A stretch of 64,000 bases of DNA from Sphingomonas sp. (GCA_017304655.1 JAFKLY010000006.1:124001-188000); one strand, 5' to 3'; numbered from the stretch's first letter, positions 17,553 to 27,874 are shown. A program made the numbers and translations. The notes: generated from the sequence alone by a model not told the origin.

Positions 17553-18323
17553 TCAATTCATACCGGCGCGCGCGTCGATGATCGGCTGCGGTGAAATGGT
17601 GATGCCGCCTGACCACGGTCGGTCGAGGTCGAGGATCAGGACCATGGCGAGCGTGAGTAGCAGGAAGAGCAGGACCGTGACCACGAGGTGGCGCTGGCCA
17701 TCTCGCCGGCCAAGCACATAGCCCACAATGCCGGCGGAGAGCAGGGCATAGAGGCTCACCACATCCAGCACCCGGCCGGGAATGCGCGCCTGTCGCTCGG
17801 CCTTGCGGCTGGCGGCGGCATCGAACATCTCCGTCGTCGCGTTGACAAGCGTGGCGCCGATGGGCGGCGACATGGCGGGCAAGGCGGCCTTGAGCCGGCT
17901 CCACACCATCGCTTGCGCTTCATTGGTTTGCGCTTCGATGACCCGGCGCTGACCAGAATCCGGCAGGCGCAGGCGTATGTCTGCGTAGCGCTTCAGCGCA
18001 GCGCGCAGCGCTTGCCCCTCCGGACCTTCCACCAGCGTGGCGCGCAACCAGGCGGTGCTGATGGCGTTGCCTTCCGCCACCACCATGGTTCGACGGGTGT
18101 CATAGCGGGTGACGGCGAGCGAGAAGGTGAAGGCGATCAACAGGCCAAGCAGGGCCAGCGCGGCGGAGAGGAGATAGCCATCCGACTGGGAATCAGCCCT
18201 TTGCGCGTCGAACCGGCCGCGCAGCCACTGCCCGGTGAGGCAGGCAAGCACCAGGAGCGCAAAGAAGGGCAGGCCGACTGCCCAGAGTGGCGCGGACGCC
18301 AGGGCCTGTTCCAGTGACGCCAT
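17553..18323 (-). CDS. DUF4239-type membrane protein (bestrophin-like)
   Basis: 256 residues with two N-terminal membrane helices (LWAVGLPFFALLVLACLTG and LLSAALALLGLLIAFTFSLAV) and two C-terminal ones (VVSLYALLSAGIVGYVLG, VVTVLLFLLLTLAMVLILDLDRP), with a helical cytoplasmic or periplasmic middle. The RYDTRRTMVVAEGNAISTAWLR segment after helix 2 is characteristic of the DUF4239 family. Function unknown. Confidence 0.8.
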   Translation of the reverse strand: MASLEQALASAPLWAVGLPFFALLVLACLTGQWLRGRFDAQRADSQSDGYLLSAALALLGLLIAFTFSLAVTRYDTRRTMVVAEGNAISTAWLRATLVEGPEGQALRAALKRYADIRLRLPDSGQRRVIEAQTNEAQAMVWSRLKAALPAMSPPIGATLVNATTEMFDAAASRKAERQARIPGRVLDVVSLYALLSAGIVGYVLGRRDGQRHLVVTVLLFLLLTLAMVLILDLDRPWSGGITISPQPIIDARAGMN

Positions 18324-18415
18324 CGCTCGGTTTCCTCCGCCGGGGCATTGCGTACCCGATCACGCATGTGTGCCGTAAGGAACGGGCGGAGGAAAGAGGC
18401 GAACGAAGCGCGGGC

Positions 18416-19981
18416 CTACTGCCCGAAGCGCCCCTCGCGCGCCATGGCCACGGCTTCACGCGCGGCAGCGAAGAGGGCGCCGGACTTGTGCTCGCATTCG
18501 CGCTGTTCATAGTCCGGGTTGCTGTCCGCCACGATGCCGGCGCCAGCCTGCGCGTGCATCACGCCGTCCTTCACTAGCGCGGTGCGCAGGACGATGCAGC
18601 TATCCATGTTGCCATCCGGCGAGAAATAGCCGACGCCGCCCGCATAAGGCCCGCGCGTCTCGGCTTCCAGTTCCGCGATGATCTCGCAGGCACGCACCTT
18701 GGGCGCACCGGAGACCGTGCCGGCCGGGAAGCCGGCGAACAGCGCGTCGAGCGCGTCCTTTCCGGGCGCGAGCTTGCCGACCACGTTCGAGACGATGTGC
18801 ATGACGTGGCTGTAGAATTCGACGGTGTAGCTTTCCGTCACGGTGACGCTGCCGGCACTGGCGACGCGACCGACATCATTGCGGCCAAGATCGAGCAGCA
18901 TCAGATGCTCGGCGCGCTCCTTGGGGTCAGCGAGCAGGGAATCGCGATTTTCCGCATCCTCGATGGCCGTCTTGCCGCGTGGGCGCGTGCCGGCGATCGG
19001 GCGGATCGTTACTTCTCCGTCACGCACGCGCACCAGAATCTCCGGGCTGGAGCCGGTGAGCGCGAAGCCGGGAAGGTCGAGGTGATAGAGGAAGGGCGAC
19101 GGGTTGATCCGCCGCAGCGCGCGATAGAGGTCGATCGGCGGCAGCGTGAACGGCGTGGTGAAACGCTGTGCGAGCACGACCTGAAAGATGTCGCCGGCGA
19201 CGATATAGTCCTTTGCCTTCGTCACCATCTCCGCATAGCGGCCGGCGGGCAGCGTGGGCGTGAGCGTGATGTCGGCGGGATCGAAATCCGGTGCGTTGCC
19301 GGCCGGGAGCGGCCGGGCGAGTTGTGCGGCGGTCTCGTCGATCCGGTCTCGGGCTGCCTCCAGCGCTTTCTCGATGTCGCCGAGGCCGCTCGCCCAGACC
19401 GGCGCGACCACATAAAGCGCGTCGGCCAGCCGATCGAACACCAGAACCACGGTGGGGCGCACGAACAGCATGTCCGGCGTGCCCAGCCCATTGTCGGCGG
19501 GGCGCGGTAGTTTCTCGACGAGGCCGATCGTCTCATAAGCGAAATAGCCGACGAGGCAGGCCAGCGCCGGGGGCAGGGCGGGGTCCACATCCGCCCGACA
19601 TTCTGCCACGAGCGCGCGCAGGGCGCTGAGTGGATCGGCCGTGAGCGGCGCGAAGGCCGCCCGATCCGTGCGCCAGCTCCGGTTGACCTCGCAGTCCCGG
19701 CCCGTCGCCCGGAAGACGAGGTCCGGCGCGAGGCCGATAAGGCTGTAACGTCCGCGGACAGCGCCGCCCTCGACCGACTCCAGAATGAAGTCGCCGCGTT
19801 CCGGCTCGATGAGCTTGAGCGCGGCGGAGACCGGCGTTTCGGTGTCGGCGATGAAGCGCTGCCAGACGAGCGCGGACCGGCCTTGCGAAAGGGCGGTGCG
19901 CGCGGCGGCGATGCTGTCGGGGGCGCTGGTCAAGCCGATGGTCCTGTCACTGCCGGGATTATTGCGCGGCGCCGCCGCCAT
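18416..19981 (-). CDS. trpE: anthranilate synthase component I TrpE
   Basis: Up to 521 residues. Synthesises anthranilate from chorismate with TrpG. The chorismate-binding domain shows FQVVLAQRFTTPFTLPP, GSSPEILVRV, IAGTRPRGKT, EHLMLLDLGRNDVGRV and AGAGIVADSNPDYE. The feedback-inhibition region LIEPERGDFILESVEGG is near the N-terminus. The ATG at 19981 overlaps the end of ppiD by 23 bases; a TTG at 19933 with AGGA upstream gives the more usual TrpE N-terminus (LTSAPDSIAAAR) and may be the true start. Confidence 0.95.
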   Translation of the reverse strand: MAAAPRNNPGSDRTIGLTSAPDSIAAARTALSQGRSALVWQRFIADTETPVSAALKLIEPERGDFILESVEGGAVRGRYSLIGLAPDLVFRATGRDCEVNRSWRTDRAAFAPLTADPLSALRALVAECRADVDPALPPALACLVGYFAYETIGLVEKLPRPADNGLGTPDMLFVRPTVVLVFDRLADALYVVAPVWASGLGDIEKALEAARDRIDETAAQLARPLPAGNAPDFDPADITLTPTLPAGRYAEMVTKAKDYIVAGDIFQVVLAQRFTTPFTLPPIDLYRALRRINPSPFLYHLDLPGFALTGSSPEILVRVRDGEVTIRPIAGTRPRGKTAIEDAENRDSLLADPKERAEHLMLLDLGRNDVGRVASAGSVTVTESYTVEFYSHVMHIVSNVVGKLAPGKDALDALFAGFPAGTVSGAPKVRACEIIAELEAETRGPYAGGVGYFSPDGNMDSCIVLRTALVKDGVMHAQAGAGIVADSNPDYEQRECEHKSGALFAAAREAVAMAREGRFGQ

Positions 19982-21914
19982 TAGCCTGCCGCAGAGCGGC
20001 CTCGACCGAAGCGATCGCTGCCTGGTTGCGCGTCACGCCCAGCTCCTTCTGCACACCAGCCAGGAACTGGCGCGCATATTCGCCACCGATGACATTGCTC
20101 AGGCCTGCACGCGTCGAAGCGAGCAGCTGCGGGATGCCATTAGGATCCTTGGGCACGATCTTGTCGAGGCGGACCACCAGGAAGCCCTGATTGTTGTCCA
20201 TCGGCAGCAGCTTGGTCGCGCCGGCCTTGATGGTGAACAGCGCTTCGAGCGGCGGCGGGATCTTGCCGTTCTGCTGATTGATGTCGGCGCGGCGGGCCTT
20301 GATGGGCTGACGCGGCGCTTGCGTCACGCCCAGCTTGGCAAGCACTGCGGCAGGATCGGCTCCCTTGCCGACTTCGGCTGCGAGCTGCGTTGCGACCTCA
20401 CGGGCCTTGCCGGCGCCCTGGGACAGCGCCCAGGCGACCTGCACGCCAGCCTTCACTTCGGCGAAGGGCGGCGGGCCGCTCGGCACCACCTCGCCGACGG
20501 CCAGGATGGCGGCCTGCTCGTCGGGCTTGATCGGCACCACCTGCGGATCGTCGTCGGCCGACATGGCGAAGCCTTGCGGCAGCAGGGCAGTCAGCGCGGG
20601 GTCGGCCTTGAAGGCGACATCGCGCAGGGCCTTGCCGTCCTTGAGGATCAGCGGCGTCTCGACGATGGTCAGGCCGTTGGCCTTGGCCAGTTCCGCCAGG
20701 CTGGAACCTTCGCCGAGCTTGCCGTCAATGTCATTGAGAAACTCGCTGAACAGCTGCTTCTGCTTGGTCAGGCGGATTTCCGGGATCAGCTCGGCCTTGG
20801 CCTGTTCCAGCGTCTTGCCGGCAATCTCGCGAATATCCTCGACGCGCAGCACGGACCAGCCGAGCGGCGAGCGCACCGGCCCGATCACAGCGCCCTTGGC
20901 GGCGGCAAAGGATGCCTTGGCAATGTCTGCACTGGTCTGCGCCGCGAGCTTTTCCTGATCGACGCCGTCGATGCGCGTGGCAGCCAAGCCAAGGGCGCGC
21001 GCGACGTCGGCGAGCGGCTGGCCGCTCTTCGCCTTGGCGGCCGCGTCCTTGGCGGCGGCTTCCGTGGTGAGGATGAGCTGGCTCAGGTCCCGCGACTGGC
21101 GGGCGCGATAGGTGTCGGCCTTGGCCTTGTAGGCCTGCGCGATTTCGGCGTCGGTCGGGGTGGCCTTCGCCTCGAAGCGCGTCAGGTCGACGACGGCGTA
21201 CCGCAGCTTGCGCTGCTCGGGCACGCTGAACTGAACCGGGTTGGCGCGATAATAGGCCTGAAGCTGGGCATCGCTCGGGGGAGTCTTGGGCGCGAAGATG
21301 GAAGAGGGAATGGCGATAACCTCGCCCTCGCGCTCCTCGATCAGCATGGCAGCATAAGGCGGCACCATGCCTTCAGGCGCGCGCGTTCCGGCAGCGACAG
21401 GGCTGAGCAGCTGCTGCTGGACGATCTGCGCCATGATGTCCTCGCGCAAATCCTTCTCGGAGACGCGTTGCTGCGCCAGCATCTGGCGGAACACGCTCTC
21501 GCTGAAATTGCCGGTCGCGTCCGTGAAGGCGGGATTGGCGGCGATCTGCGCATCGACCAGCGCCTTGCTGATCTTGATGCCGTGCTTCTCGCCATATTCG
21601 ACGAGCGCGCGCGAGGCGATGAGATCATCAACCACGCGGCGCAGGCCGCCCTGCGCCAGGAACTGATCCATCGTCATCTCGGGCTGCTCGCGGCGCAGGC
21701 GCTCGAACACCATCTGGGTGCGGCTTTGCAGATCGTTCACCGTCAGCGTGCGCTTGCCGATGCGGGCGACCTCGCCGGAAGAGGGGCCAAGCACGTTGAG
21801 CCCGCCCGATCCGGTCATGTCGCCGATCACGAAGGCGAGCGCGATCACGCCCAGGAAAGCTGCGGCGATAAACCCGCCGATCTTGGAGCCGAGAAGGCGC
21901 CGGAAGAAATTCAT
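19959..21914 (-). CDS. ppiD: periplasmic folding chaperone PpiD/SurA-like peptidyl-prolyl isomerase
   Basis: 651 residues. A single N-terminal membrane anchor (IGGFIAAAFLGVIALAFVIG) is followed by a SurA_N-type chaperone region (RIGKRTLTVNDLQ... about 45-230) and a parvulin-like PPIase region around 240-360, then long helical C-terminal domains. This matches membrane-anchored PpiD, which helps newly exported proteins fold at the Sec translocon. Upstream of trpE, as is common in sphingomonads, and divergent from tpiA. Confidence 0.9.
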   Translation of the reverse strand: MNFFRRLLGSKIGGFIAAAFLGVIALAFVIGDMTGSGGLNVLGPSSGEVARIGKRTLTVNDLQSRTQMVFERLRREQPEMTMDQFLAQGGLRRVVDDLIASRALVEYGEKHGIKISKALVDAQIAANPAFTDATGNFSESVFRQMLAQQRVSEKDLREDIMAQIVQQQLLSPVAAGTRAPEGMVPPYAAMLIEEREGEVIAIPSSIFAPKTPPSDAQLQAYYRANPVQFSVPEQRKLRYAVVDLTRFEAKATPTDAEIAQAYKAKADTYRARQSRDLSQLILTTEAAAKDAAAKAKSGQPLADVARALGLAATRIDGVDQEKLAAQTSADIAKASFAAAKGAVIGPVRSPLGWSVLRVEDIREIAGKTLEQAKAELIPEIRLTKQKQLFSEFLNDIDGKLGEGSSLAELAKANGLTIVETPLILKDGKALRDVAFKADPALTALLPQGFAMSADDDPQVVPIKPDEQAAILAVGEVVPSGPPPFAEVKAGVQVAWALSQGAGKAREVATQLAAEVGKGADPAAVLAKLGVTQAPRQPIKARRADINQQNGKIPPPLEALFTIKAGATKLLPMDNNQGFLVVRLDKIVPKDPNGIPQLLASTRAGLSNVIGGEYARQFLAGVQKELGVTRNQAAIASVEAALRQANGGGAAQ

Positions 21915-22104
21915 GTGGTTGCGTCCAGAAGCTGTCGGGCGATTTGTCGGGCCCCGCTTTAGGGCGGGGCAGGGGCGGCATCAAGCAGCCTTTGCGCTCT
22001 GGACAAAGCGGCTGTGCCCGTCCATCCGGTCCAGCCACCATCCATTCACCAATTCGCCCTAAGTGGGCGCGGCCATGCAGGCAGTCTGAAGGAGAGTTCG
22101 CACA

Positions 22105-22854
22105 ATGACCGGTCGGCGCAAGCTCATCGCTGGAAACTGGAAGATGAACGGCCTCAAGGGCCAGCTTGGCGAGGTATCCGCCATTGCGGCACTGGCCGGC
22201 CCGCGCTCGGAGATCGACGTGGCGCTGTTTCTGCCTGCAACGCTCATTGCGGCCGCAGCGCCGCTGGCCAGCACCGTGCTGATCGGCGCGCAGGACTGTC
22301 ATCAGGCCGAGGCCGGGGCGTTCACCGGGAACCTGTCCGCTGCGATGCTGGCCGAGGCCGGCGCCGGCTGCACGCTGGTCGGCCATAGCGAGCGGCGGCA
22401 ATATCAGCATGAGAGCAACGCTGACGTCGCCGCGAAGGCGGCGCAGGCCCACAAGCATGGCCTGTCCGTCGTGCTCTGCGTCGGCGAGACGCTGGATACG
22501 CGGGAGCAGGGTGATGAGATTGCGCATGGCTTCGTGTCCGATCAGCTTGTCGCTTCTCTGCCCGAGGGCGCCGATGCCGGCTGGCTGACCATCGCTTATG
22601 AGCCGGTCTGGGCAATCGGCACCGGCAAGGTGGCGAGCCCTGCGCAGGTTGCGGCCATGCACGCCGCGCTGCGTGCGACCCTCGTCAAGGCGCTGGGCGC
22701 GGCGACCGGCAATGCGATGCGCATTCTCTATGGCGGCTCTGTCTCGGGCGACAATGCAGCCGACCTGCTGCACACCGATAATGTCGATGGCGCTCTGGTC
22801 GGCGGTGCGAGCCTGACGGCGGAGAAGTTCGCGCCGATCATCGCTGCGGCCTGA
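22105..22854 (+). CDS. tpiA: triosephosphate isomerase
   Basis: 249 residues, standard length. Interconverts dihydroxyacetone phosphate and glyceraldehyde 3-phosphate. Active-site residues are seen in AGNWKMNG (Asn, Lys), GHSERRQ (His) and AYEPVWAIGTGK (Glu, flexible loop), with phosphate-binding ILYGGSVSG near the end. GAAGGAGAG upstream of the ATG supports the start. A perfect 7-bp hairpin (CCGGCGC/GCGCCGG at 22868-22885) lies just past the stop but has no T-tract. Confidence 0.97.
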   Translation: MTGRRKLIAGNWKMNGLKGQLGEVSAIAALAGPRSEIDVALFLPATLIAAAAPLASTVLIGAQDCHQAEAGAFTGNLSAAMLAEAGAGCTLVGHSERRQYQHESNADVAAKAAQAHKHGLSVVLCVGETLDTREQGDEIAHGFVSDQLVASLPEGADAGWLTIAYEPVWAIGTGKVASPAQVAAMHAALRATLVKALGAATGNAMRILYGGSVSGDNAADLLHTDNVDGALVGGASLTAEKFAPIIAAA

Positions 22855-22961
22855 ACGGGGGGGCATCCCGGCGCGGGCGCGCCGGATAAGCGCTCTCCCG
22901 GCAGGCCGTTGCGAAAAAGAATGGGCGGTTTTCTCGATCAGCCGGGCTACAGTCCCGCGCC

Positions 22962-23696
22962 GTGACGAGCCTTACCACCACCGCGATTGTCTGCGCCGTC
23001 CGGCCGCATGGCGAGCACGGCGCGATCGCGCGCGTGTTGACGGCCGAGGCGGGGCTGCTGCCCGGCTATGTGCAGGGCGGCCGGTCGAGCCGGATGCGCC
23101 CGGTGCTCATGTCCGGCAATGTGGTGCGCGGGACGTTCCGCGCGCGGACGGCCGATCAGCTCGCCAGCCTGTCGGCGGAGCTGGTTCACAGTCGCGGACC
23201 ATTGCTTGGCGAGCCGCTGCCGGCAGCGGCGATCGACTGGGCCTGCGCCTTCACCGCCGCCAGCCTTCCCGAGGGGCAGCCCTATCCCGCGCTCTACAGC
23301 GCGCTGGAAGCGGTGCTCGATGCAGTGGAAGCTGCCCCGGCGGCGCGCGGATGGGCCGTGGCGCTGGTGCGCTATGAATTGCTGGTGCTGGCGGAACTCG
23401 GCTTCGGCCTCGACCTCAGCGAATGCGCGGTGACGGGCGCGCATGAGGGGCTGGCCTTCGTCAGTCCACGCACGGGCCGGGCGGTGAGCGCGGCTGGCGC
23501 TGGCGATCATGCCCGGCGACTGCTGCCCTTGCCGGCTTTCCTGAGCGAGGGCGGTGAGGCAGGCTGGCCGGACATCTTCGCCGGCGTTGCGCTCACCGGC
23601 CATTTCATCGAGCAATCGCTGATCGATCCGCGCCGGGCCGACATCCTCGCCGCCCGCGAACGGCTGATCGAGCGGCTGAAAAGAGCGGTTGCGTGA
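22962..23696 (+). CDS. recO: DNA repair protein RecO
   Basis: 244 residues beginning at a GTG. RecO anneals single strands and loads RecA with RecR. N-terminal OB fold ([36 protein letters not shown]) and a helical C-terminal domain ([22 protein letters not shown]). The four zinc-ligand cysteines of some RecO proteins are not present; only one Cys (SECAVTG) is in that area, which is common in alphaproteobacteria. Confidence 0.93.
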   Translation: MTSLTTTAIVCAVRPHGEHGAIARVLTAEAGLLPGYVQGGRSSRMRPVLMSGNVVRGTFRARTADQLASLSAELVHSRGPLLGEPLPAAAIDWACAFTAASLPEGQPYPALYSALEAVLDAVEAAPAARGWAVALVRYELLVLAELGFGLDLSECAVTGAHEGLAFVSPRTGRAVSAAGAGDHARRLLPLPAFLSEGGEAGWPDIFAGVALTGHFIEQSLIDPRRADILAARERLIERLKRAVA

Positions 23697-23753
23697 GGGC
23701 GGGGCGGGCCATATGCGTCCGCGCCAATCACAGATGACAGGATGGATGTAGCG

Positions 23754-24797
23754 ATGCTTGTTGCGATCTTGCCCGGCGATGGAATTGGCCCCGAAGTGAC
23801 GGCGCAGGCGAAGCGCGTGCTCGATGCGCTGGCGATCCCCGGCATGACCTATGAGGAAGCGCCGGTTGGCGGCGCGGCCTACAAGGCGAAGGGGCACCCA
23901 CTGCCGCCCGAGACGCTGGACCTGGCGAAGCGGGCGGACGCCATCCTGTTCGGCGCGGTAGGCGATCCCGATTGCGACAGCCTGGAGCGCGCGTTGCGCC
24001 CGGAGCAGGCGATCCTCGGCCTGCGTAAGGAACTGACGCTGTTCTCCAACCTGCGCCCGGCCAAGATGTTTCCCGAGCTAGCCGATGCCTCGACCCTGCG
24101 CAAGGAAGTGGCCGAGAAGATCGACCTGCTGATCGTGCGCGAGCTGAACGGCGACGTGTATTTCGGCGAGAAGGGCATGCGCCAGACCGCCGATGGCCTG
24201 CGCGAGGGCTATGACATCATGTCCTACAACGAGGCCGAGGTGCGGCGGATCGCCCACAGCGCCTTCCGCGCGGCGCGTGCCCGGCGCGGCCTGCTCTGCT
24301 CGGTCGACAAGGCCAATGTGCTGGAGACGAGCCAGCTCTGGCGTGACGTGGTGATCGAGGTGGCGGCCGACTATCCCGACATCACGCTCAGCCACATGTA
24401 TGTGGACAATGCCGCGATGCAGCTGGTGCGCAATCCTGGGCAGTTCGATGTGATCGTGACCGGCAATCTCTTCGGCGACATCCTCTCCGATCAGGCGAGC
24501 ATGTGCGTAGGCTCCATCGGCATGCTGGCCTCGGCCTCGCTCGATGCGAACGGCAAGGGCCTCTATGAGCCGATCCACGGCAGCGCGCCGGATATTGCCG
24601 GGCAGGGCAAGGCCAATCCGCTGGCGACCATCCTGTCCGCCGCGATGATGCTGCGCTTCTCGCTGGGGCAGGCGGACGCTGCCGACCGGATCGAGGCGGC
24701 GGTGGCGAAGGCGCTCGCCGGCGGTGCGCGCTCGGCCGATCTCGGCGGGACGCTGAGCACCAGCGCGATGGGAGACGCTGTGCTGGCGGCGCTTTGA
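23754..24797 (+). CDS. leuB: 3-isopropylmalate dehydrogenase LeuB
   Basis: 347 residues. Oxidatively decarboxylates 3-isopropylmalate in leucine synthesis using NAD. Sequences expected for the family are [32 protein letters not shown] (substrate Arg), [32 protein letters not shown] (catalytic Lys) and [22 protein letters not shown] with [15 protein letters not shown] near the end. I prefer the ATG at 23754; another in-frame ATG is at 23742 but has the Shine-Dalgarno bases immediately against it. Confidence 0.96.
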   Translation: MLVAILPGDGIGPEVTAQAKRVLDALAIPGMTYEEAPVGGAAYKAKGHPLPPETLDLAKRADAILFGAVGDPDCDSLERALRPEQAILGLRKELTLFSNLRPAKMFPELADASTLRKEVAEKIDLLIVRELNGDVYFGEKGMRQTADGLREGYDIMSYNEAEVRRIAHSAFRAARARRGLLCSVDKANVLETSQLWRDVVIEVAADYPDITLSHMYVDNAAMQLVRNPGQFDVIVTGNLFGDILSDQASMCVGSIGMLASASLDANGKGLYEPIHGSAPDIAGQGKANPLATILSAAMMLRFSLGQADAADRIEAAVAKALAGGARSADLGGTLSTSAMGDAVLAAL

Positions 24798-24814
24798 AGG
24801 GGCGGGTGACGCGG

Positions 24815-25303
24815 ATGCGCATGATCTGGCCCGTGGCGGCACTGGCGACCGCAACCGTTTCGGCGATCGTCTTGGCGCAAGGCAGCGAGGTCGATACCTC
24901 TCAGGACCTCGCCTGGCAGAACAAGCAGATGCTCGCGCTGGCGCAATTGCGCTGGCAGGACGGCTGGCGCGTCCTCCCCGGCGGACTGCGCTGGCGCCCG
25001 CTCAGTGGCGACGGATCGGGGCGGCATCCCGACGTGACCGATATCGTGACGCTGAATTATGAAGGGCGGCTGGTCGACGGCACCGTGTTCGACAGCAGCT
25101 ACGCGCGCGGCGAACCGGCGACCTTCCCGCTGGGGCGCCTCATCAAGGCCTGGCAACTGGCCGTGCCGCAGATGGGCGTGGGCGACACGATCGAAATCGC
25201 CGTGCCGTCCGATCTTGGCTATGGGCCGGTGGGCAAGGGGCCGATCCCGGGCAATGCGACGATGTTCTTCAAGATCGAGCTGCTGGGGATTGGCGGGCGT
25301 TAA
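24815..25303 (+). CDS. secreted FKBP-type peptidyl-prolyl isomerase
   Basis: 162 residues from the ATG at 24815; an upstream TTG overlapping the leuB stop is possible. Signal peptide (IWPVAALATATVSAIVLAQG). FKBP domain in the C-terminal 100 residues: TLNYEGRLVDGTVFDSSYARGEP, FPLGRLIKAWQLAVPQMGVGD, LGYGPVGKGPIPGNATMFFKIELL. Periplasmic folding helper. Directly follows leuB, likely cotranscribed. Confidence 0.92.
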   Translation: MRMIWPVAALATATVSAIVLAQGSEVDTSQDLAWQNKQMLALAQLRWQDGWRVLPGGLRWRPLSGDGSGRHPDVTDIVTLNYEGRLVDGTVFDSSYARGEPATFPLGRLIKAWQLAVPQMGVGDTIEIAVPSDLGYGPVGKGPIPGNATMFFKIELLGIGGR

Positions 25304-25331
25304 GTCCGGCGGGCGCGCTGACCCCCCGGTC

Positions 25332-26597
25332 TCAGCGCCAGCTATCCAGCCACATCCAGCGATTGAACGCTTGCGCGTCGTGCAGCGGTGCGGCCGAGAT
25401 GATCGGGTAAAAATCAAGGAAGACCAGCGCTGCCGCGCCCAAGCACAGCGCCGGTAGGGCGCGGTTGCCCCGTTGCCAGAAGCGCCGGTCCAGCACGGCT
25501 GCGCTGGCGAAGCAGAGCAGCAGCAGGCCCGGCAGATAATGGTAATAGAACATCACCGGCTTGGGGATCAGGATGAAGAAGCCGATGCTTGCCACCCACA
25601 AGGCGGGGATGACCGGTAGCCAGCCGTCTTTGCCGCGAAGGCCGTCGTGCAGGCAGAGGATCAGCGCGCCCAGGCCGCCCCACGCAATGAGCGGATTGCC
25701 GATCATGAACACGCCGCGCTGAACGCCGTCCAGCGGCTCGTAGAAATACCAGATCGGCCGGATCGTCAGCACCCATTGCCACCAGACGCTCTGATAAGTG
25801 TGCGAGGCCATCGGCGCGCTCTGGATCCGCAGCATGTCGAGCTGCTGGGAAATCAGGCCCGTCGGCGTCAGCGCGCCGGACTGAAGAAAGAGCAAGGGAA
25901 TGAAGCTCGCCAGATAAACTGCAGCGGCGAACGGGCCGAGCCAGAACAAGCCTTCGAGCAGGGACGGGCCGCGTTGGCCGGCGCGTCGCGTGGTCCAGCG
26001 TGCGATGCCGTACGTCAGGATCGCCATCGCCCAGAATGGCGCGGCGCCCCATTTGCACGCCATAGCGCAACCAAGGAAAGTACCGGCGAGCGCCAGTCGC
26101 CAGCGATCGCGAAACCCCAGTCGCGCCCCTGATGCCATCATCCAGAAGGCGAGCATCAGGAAGCTCGCCATGAAGATGTCGAGCATGGCGATCCGCGCTT
26201 GCACGAAGAGGGGTGGGCTGACGAGGAGCAGGGCGCCGGTCATCACCGCTGCTGGGCGCGTGCCGAGCAGCCAGCGCGCCGCCATCACCCCGGCCAGCAC
26301 CAGCAGTGCGCCGGCGAGCGCGCTCATGATCCGCCAGCCCAGCGGATTGTCGCCCAGCAGCGCCATGCCAAGGCCGATCAGCCACTTGCCGAGCGGCGGG
26401 TGCTCGGGATTGGCGAGGCTGGCCAGTGCCATGAGTGTCCGCGTGGCCGGGACGTAATGGGTTTCGTCAAAATCGAGTTTAGCGGGATCGCCCAGGCGAA
26501 AGAGGAACAGCGCCAGCGCCGCCAGCGCGAACAGAACTGCGATGCTGCGGTCGCGCCAGTCCGGCGCTGTAAAGGGAGGGGCGCTGGAGTGCATCAT
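25332..26597 (-). CDS. GT39-type membrane glycosyltransferase (PMT family)
   Basis: 421 residues with about ten membrane helices. Near the N-terminus it has the acidic FDETHYVPATR and the EHPPLGKWLIGLGMALLGD segment typical of dolichyl-phosphate-mannose protein mannosyltransferase and ArnT-like enzymes, which move sugars from polyprenyl-phosphate to protein or lipid at the outer face of the inner membrane. CKWGAAPFWAMAIL is another family stretch. Shorter than yeast PMTs and lacking MIR domains, as is normal in bacteria. Acceptor unknown. Confidence 0.85.
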   Translation of the reverse strand: MMHSSAPPFTAPDWRDRSIAVLFALAALALFLFRLGDPAKLDFDETHYVPATRTLMALASLANPEHPPLGKWLIGLGMALLGDNPLGWRIMSALAGALLVLAGVMAARWLLGTRPAAVMTGALLLVSPPLFVQARIAMLDIFMASFLMLAFWMMASGARLGFRDRWRLALAGTFLGCAMACKWGAAPFWAMAILTYGIARWTTRRAGQRGPSLLEGLFWLGPFAAAVYLASFIPLLFLQSGALTPTGLISQQLDMLRIQSAPMASHTYQSVWWQWVLTIRPIWYFYEPLDGVQRGVFMIGNPLIAWGGLGALILCLHDGLRGKDGWLPVIPALWVASIGFFILIPKPVMFYYHYLPGLLLLCFASAAVLDRRFWQRGNRALPALCLGAAALVFLDFYPIISAAPLHDAQAFNRWMWLDSWR

Positions 26598-26668
26598 TTG
26601 CTCATCGACGGCAGTCCCGATGCCAGCCGTGGATTGACCCCGAACGGAGAGCGGCTAGAAGCGGCCGC

Positions 26669-27874
26669 ATGAAAAGACATAGTGGACAAGATCGTTCCCT
26701 CACGAGCCGCTGGAAGCCTGCGACCCGCGCGGTGCGCGGTGGCACCTGGCGTTCCGAGCAGGGCGAGACCAGTGAGGCCATATTCCTCACATCTGGTTAC
26801 ACTTATGATAGCGCCGAGGAAGTCGCTGCGCGTTTCGCGGGCGAAGCGACGGGGATGCAATATTCCCGCTTCCAGAATCCGACCGTGCAGATGCTCGAGG
26901 AGCGCATCGCGCTGCTGGAAGGATCGGAAGCCTGCAAGATCCAGGCCTCCGGCATGGCGGCGATGACGAGCGCGCTGCTCGCGACGCTGAGCGCGGGCGA
27001 TCATGTCGTCGCCGGTCGCGCTGCCTTCGGCTCCTGTCGCTGGATCCTCGACAATGTGCTCAACCGCTTCGGCATCACCAGCACCATCGTCGATGCGCGG
27101 GACAACGACGCCTGGGCGAAGGCGGTCCAGTCGAATACGAGGATGTTCTTCTTCGAGACGCCGGCCAACCCGACCATGGACGTCGTCGATCTGGAGTATG
27201 TCTGCGGCCTCGCACGCGGCAACGGCATCCTGACGCTGGTCGACAATGCCTTTGCGACGCCGGTGCTCCAGCGTCCGCTCGATTTTGGCGCGGACATCGT
27301 TGCCTACAGCGCAACCAAGCTCATGGACGGGCAGGGCCGCGTGCTCGCGGGCGCGGTGTGCGGCAGCGACGAGTGGGTGAACGGCAAGCTCTCGCCGTTC
27401 CAGCGGAACACCGGGCCGGTCTGTTCGCCGTTCAACGCGTGGGTCGTGCTCAAGGGGCTGGAGACGCTGGAACTGCGCGCGCTCAAGCAATCCGAGAATG
27501 CGTTGCAGGTCGCCCGCTTCATCGAGGGGCGCGTGCCGCAGATTCTCTATCCCGGCCTGCCCAGCCACCCGCAGCACGAACTGGCAATGAAGCAGATGCG
27601 CGCCGCCGGCCCGATCTTCTCCTTCGTGCTTGAGGACCGCGCGCAGGCGATGGCGATGCTCAACGCGATGGAGCTGTGCGATATCTCCAACAACATCGGG
27701 GATTCGCGCACGCTGCTGTGTCACCCGGCCTCCACCACCCATAACAATATGGGGCCGGTTGGCCGCGCCGAAGCAGGTGTGGGCGAGGGCATGGTGCGCA
27801 TCAATGTCGGGCTGGAAGACCCGGAGGACATCATCGCCGATCTGGATCAGGCATTGACCGCAGCAGGTCTTTGA
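26669..27874 (+). CDS. metZ: O-succinylhomoserine sulfhydrylase
   Basis: 401 residues. PLP enzyme that makes homocysteine from O-succinylhomoserine and sulfide in methionine synthesis. The Cys/Met metabolism PLP family is shown by YSRFQNPTVQMLEERIALLEGS, ASGMAAMTSALLA, FFFETPANPTMDVVD and the PLP-lysine motif VAYSATKLMDGQGRV. N-terminal WKPATRAVRGGTWRSEQGE and the lack of a MetB-type C-terminus favour metZ. I looked for a SAM riboswitch in the roughly 70-base leader and saw none. Confidence 0.92.
   Translation: MKRHSGQDRSLTSRWKPATRAVRGGTWRSEQGETSEAIFLTSGYTYDSAEEVAARFAGEATGMQYSRFQNPTVQMLEERIALLEGSEACKIQASGMAAMTSALLATLSAGDHVVAGRAAFGSCRWILDNVLNRFGITSTIVDARDNDAWAKAVQSNTRMFFFETPANPTMDVVDLEYVCGLARGNGILTLVDNAFATPVLQRPLDFGADIVAYSATKLMDGQGRVLAGAVCGSDEWVNGKLSPFQRNTGPVCSPFNAWVVLKGLETLELRALKQSENALQVARFIEGRVPQILYPGLPSHPQHELAMKQMRAAGPIFSFVLEDRAQAMAMLNAMELCDISNNIGDSRTLLCHPASTTHNNMGPVGRAEAGVGEGMVRINVGLEDPEDIIADLDQALTAAGL

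Noticed and set aside
19785..21962. 725-codon plus-strand ORF opposite ppiD
   Set aside because: Antisense shadow; the ppiD frame has a membrane anchor and PPIase features while this one has none.
22868..22885. Terminator of tpiA
   Set aside because: The 7-bp hairpin is perfect but there is no T-tract, so it was left as a note only.
26598..26668. SAM riboswitch upstream of metZ
   Set aside because: The leader is about 70 bases and lacks the SAM-II pseudoknot elements.
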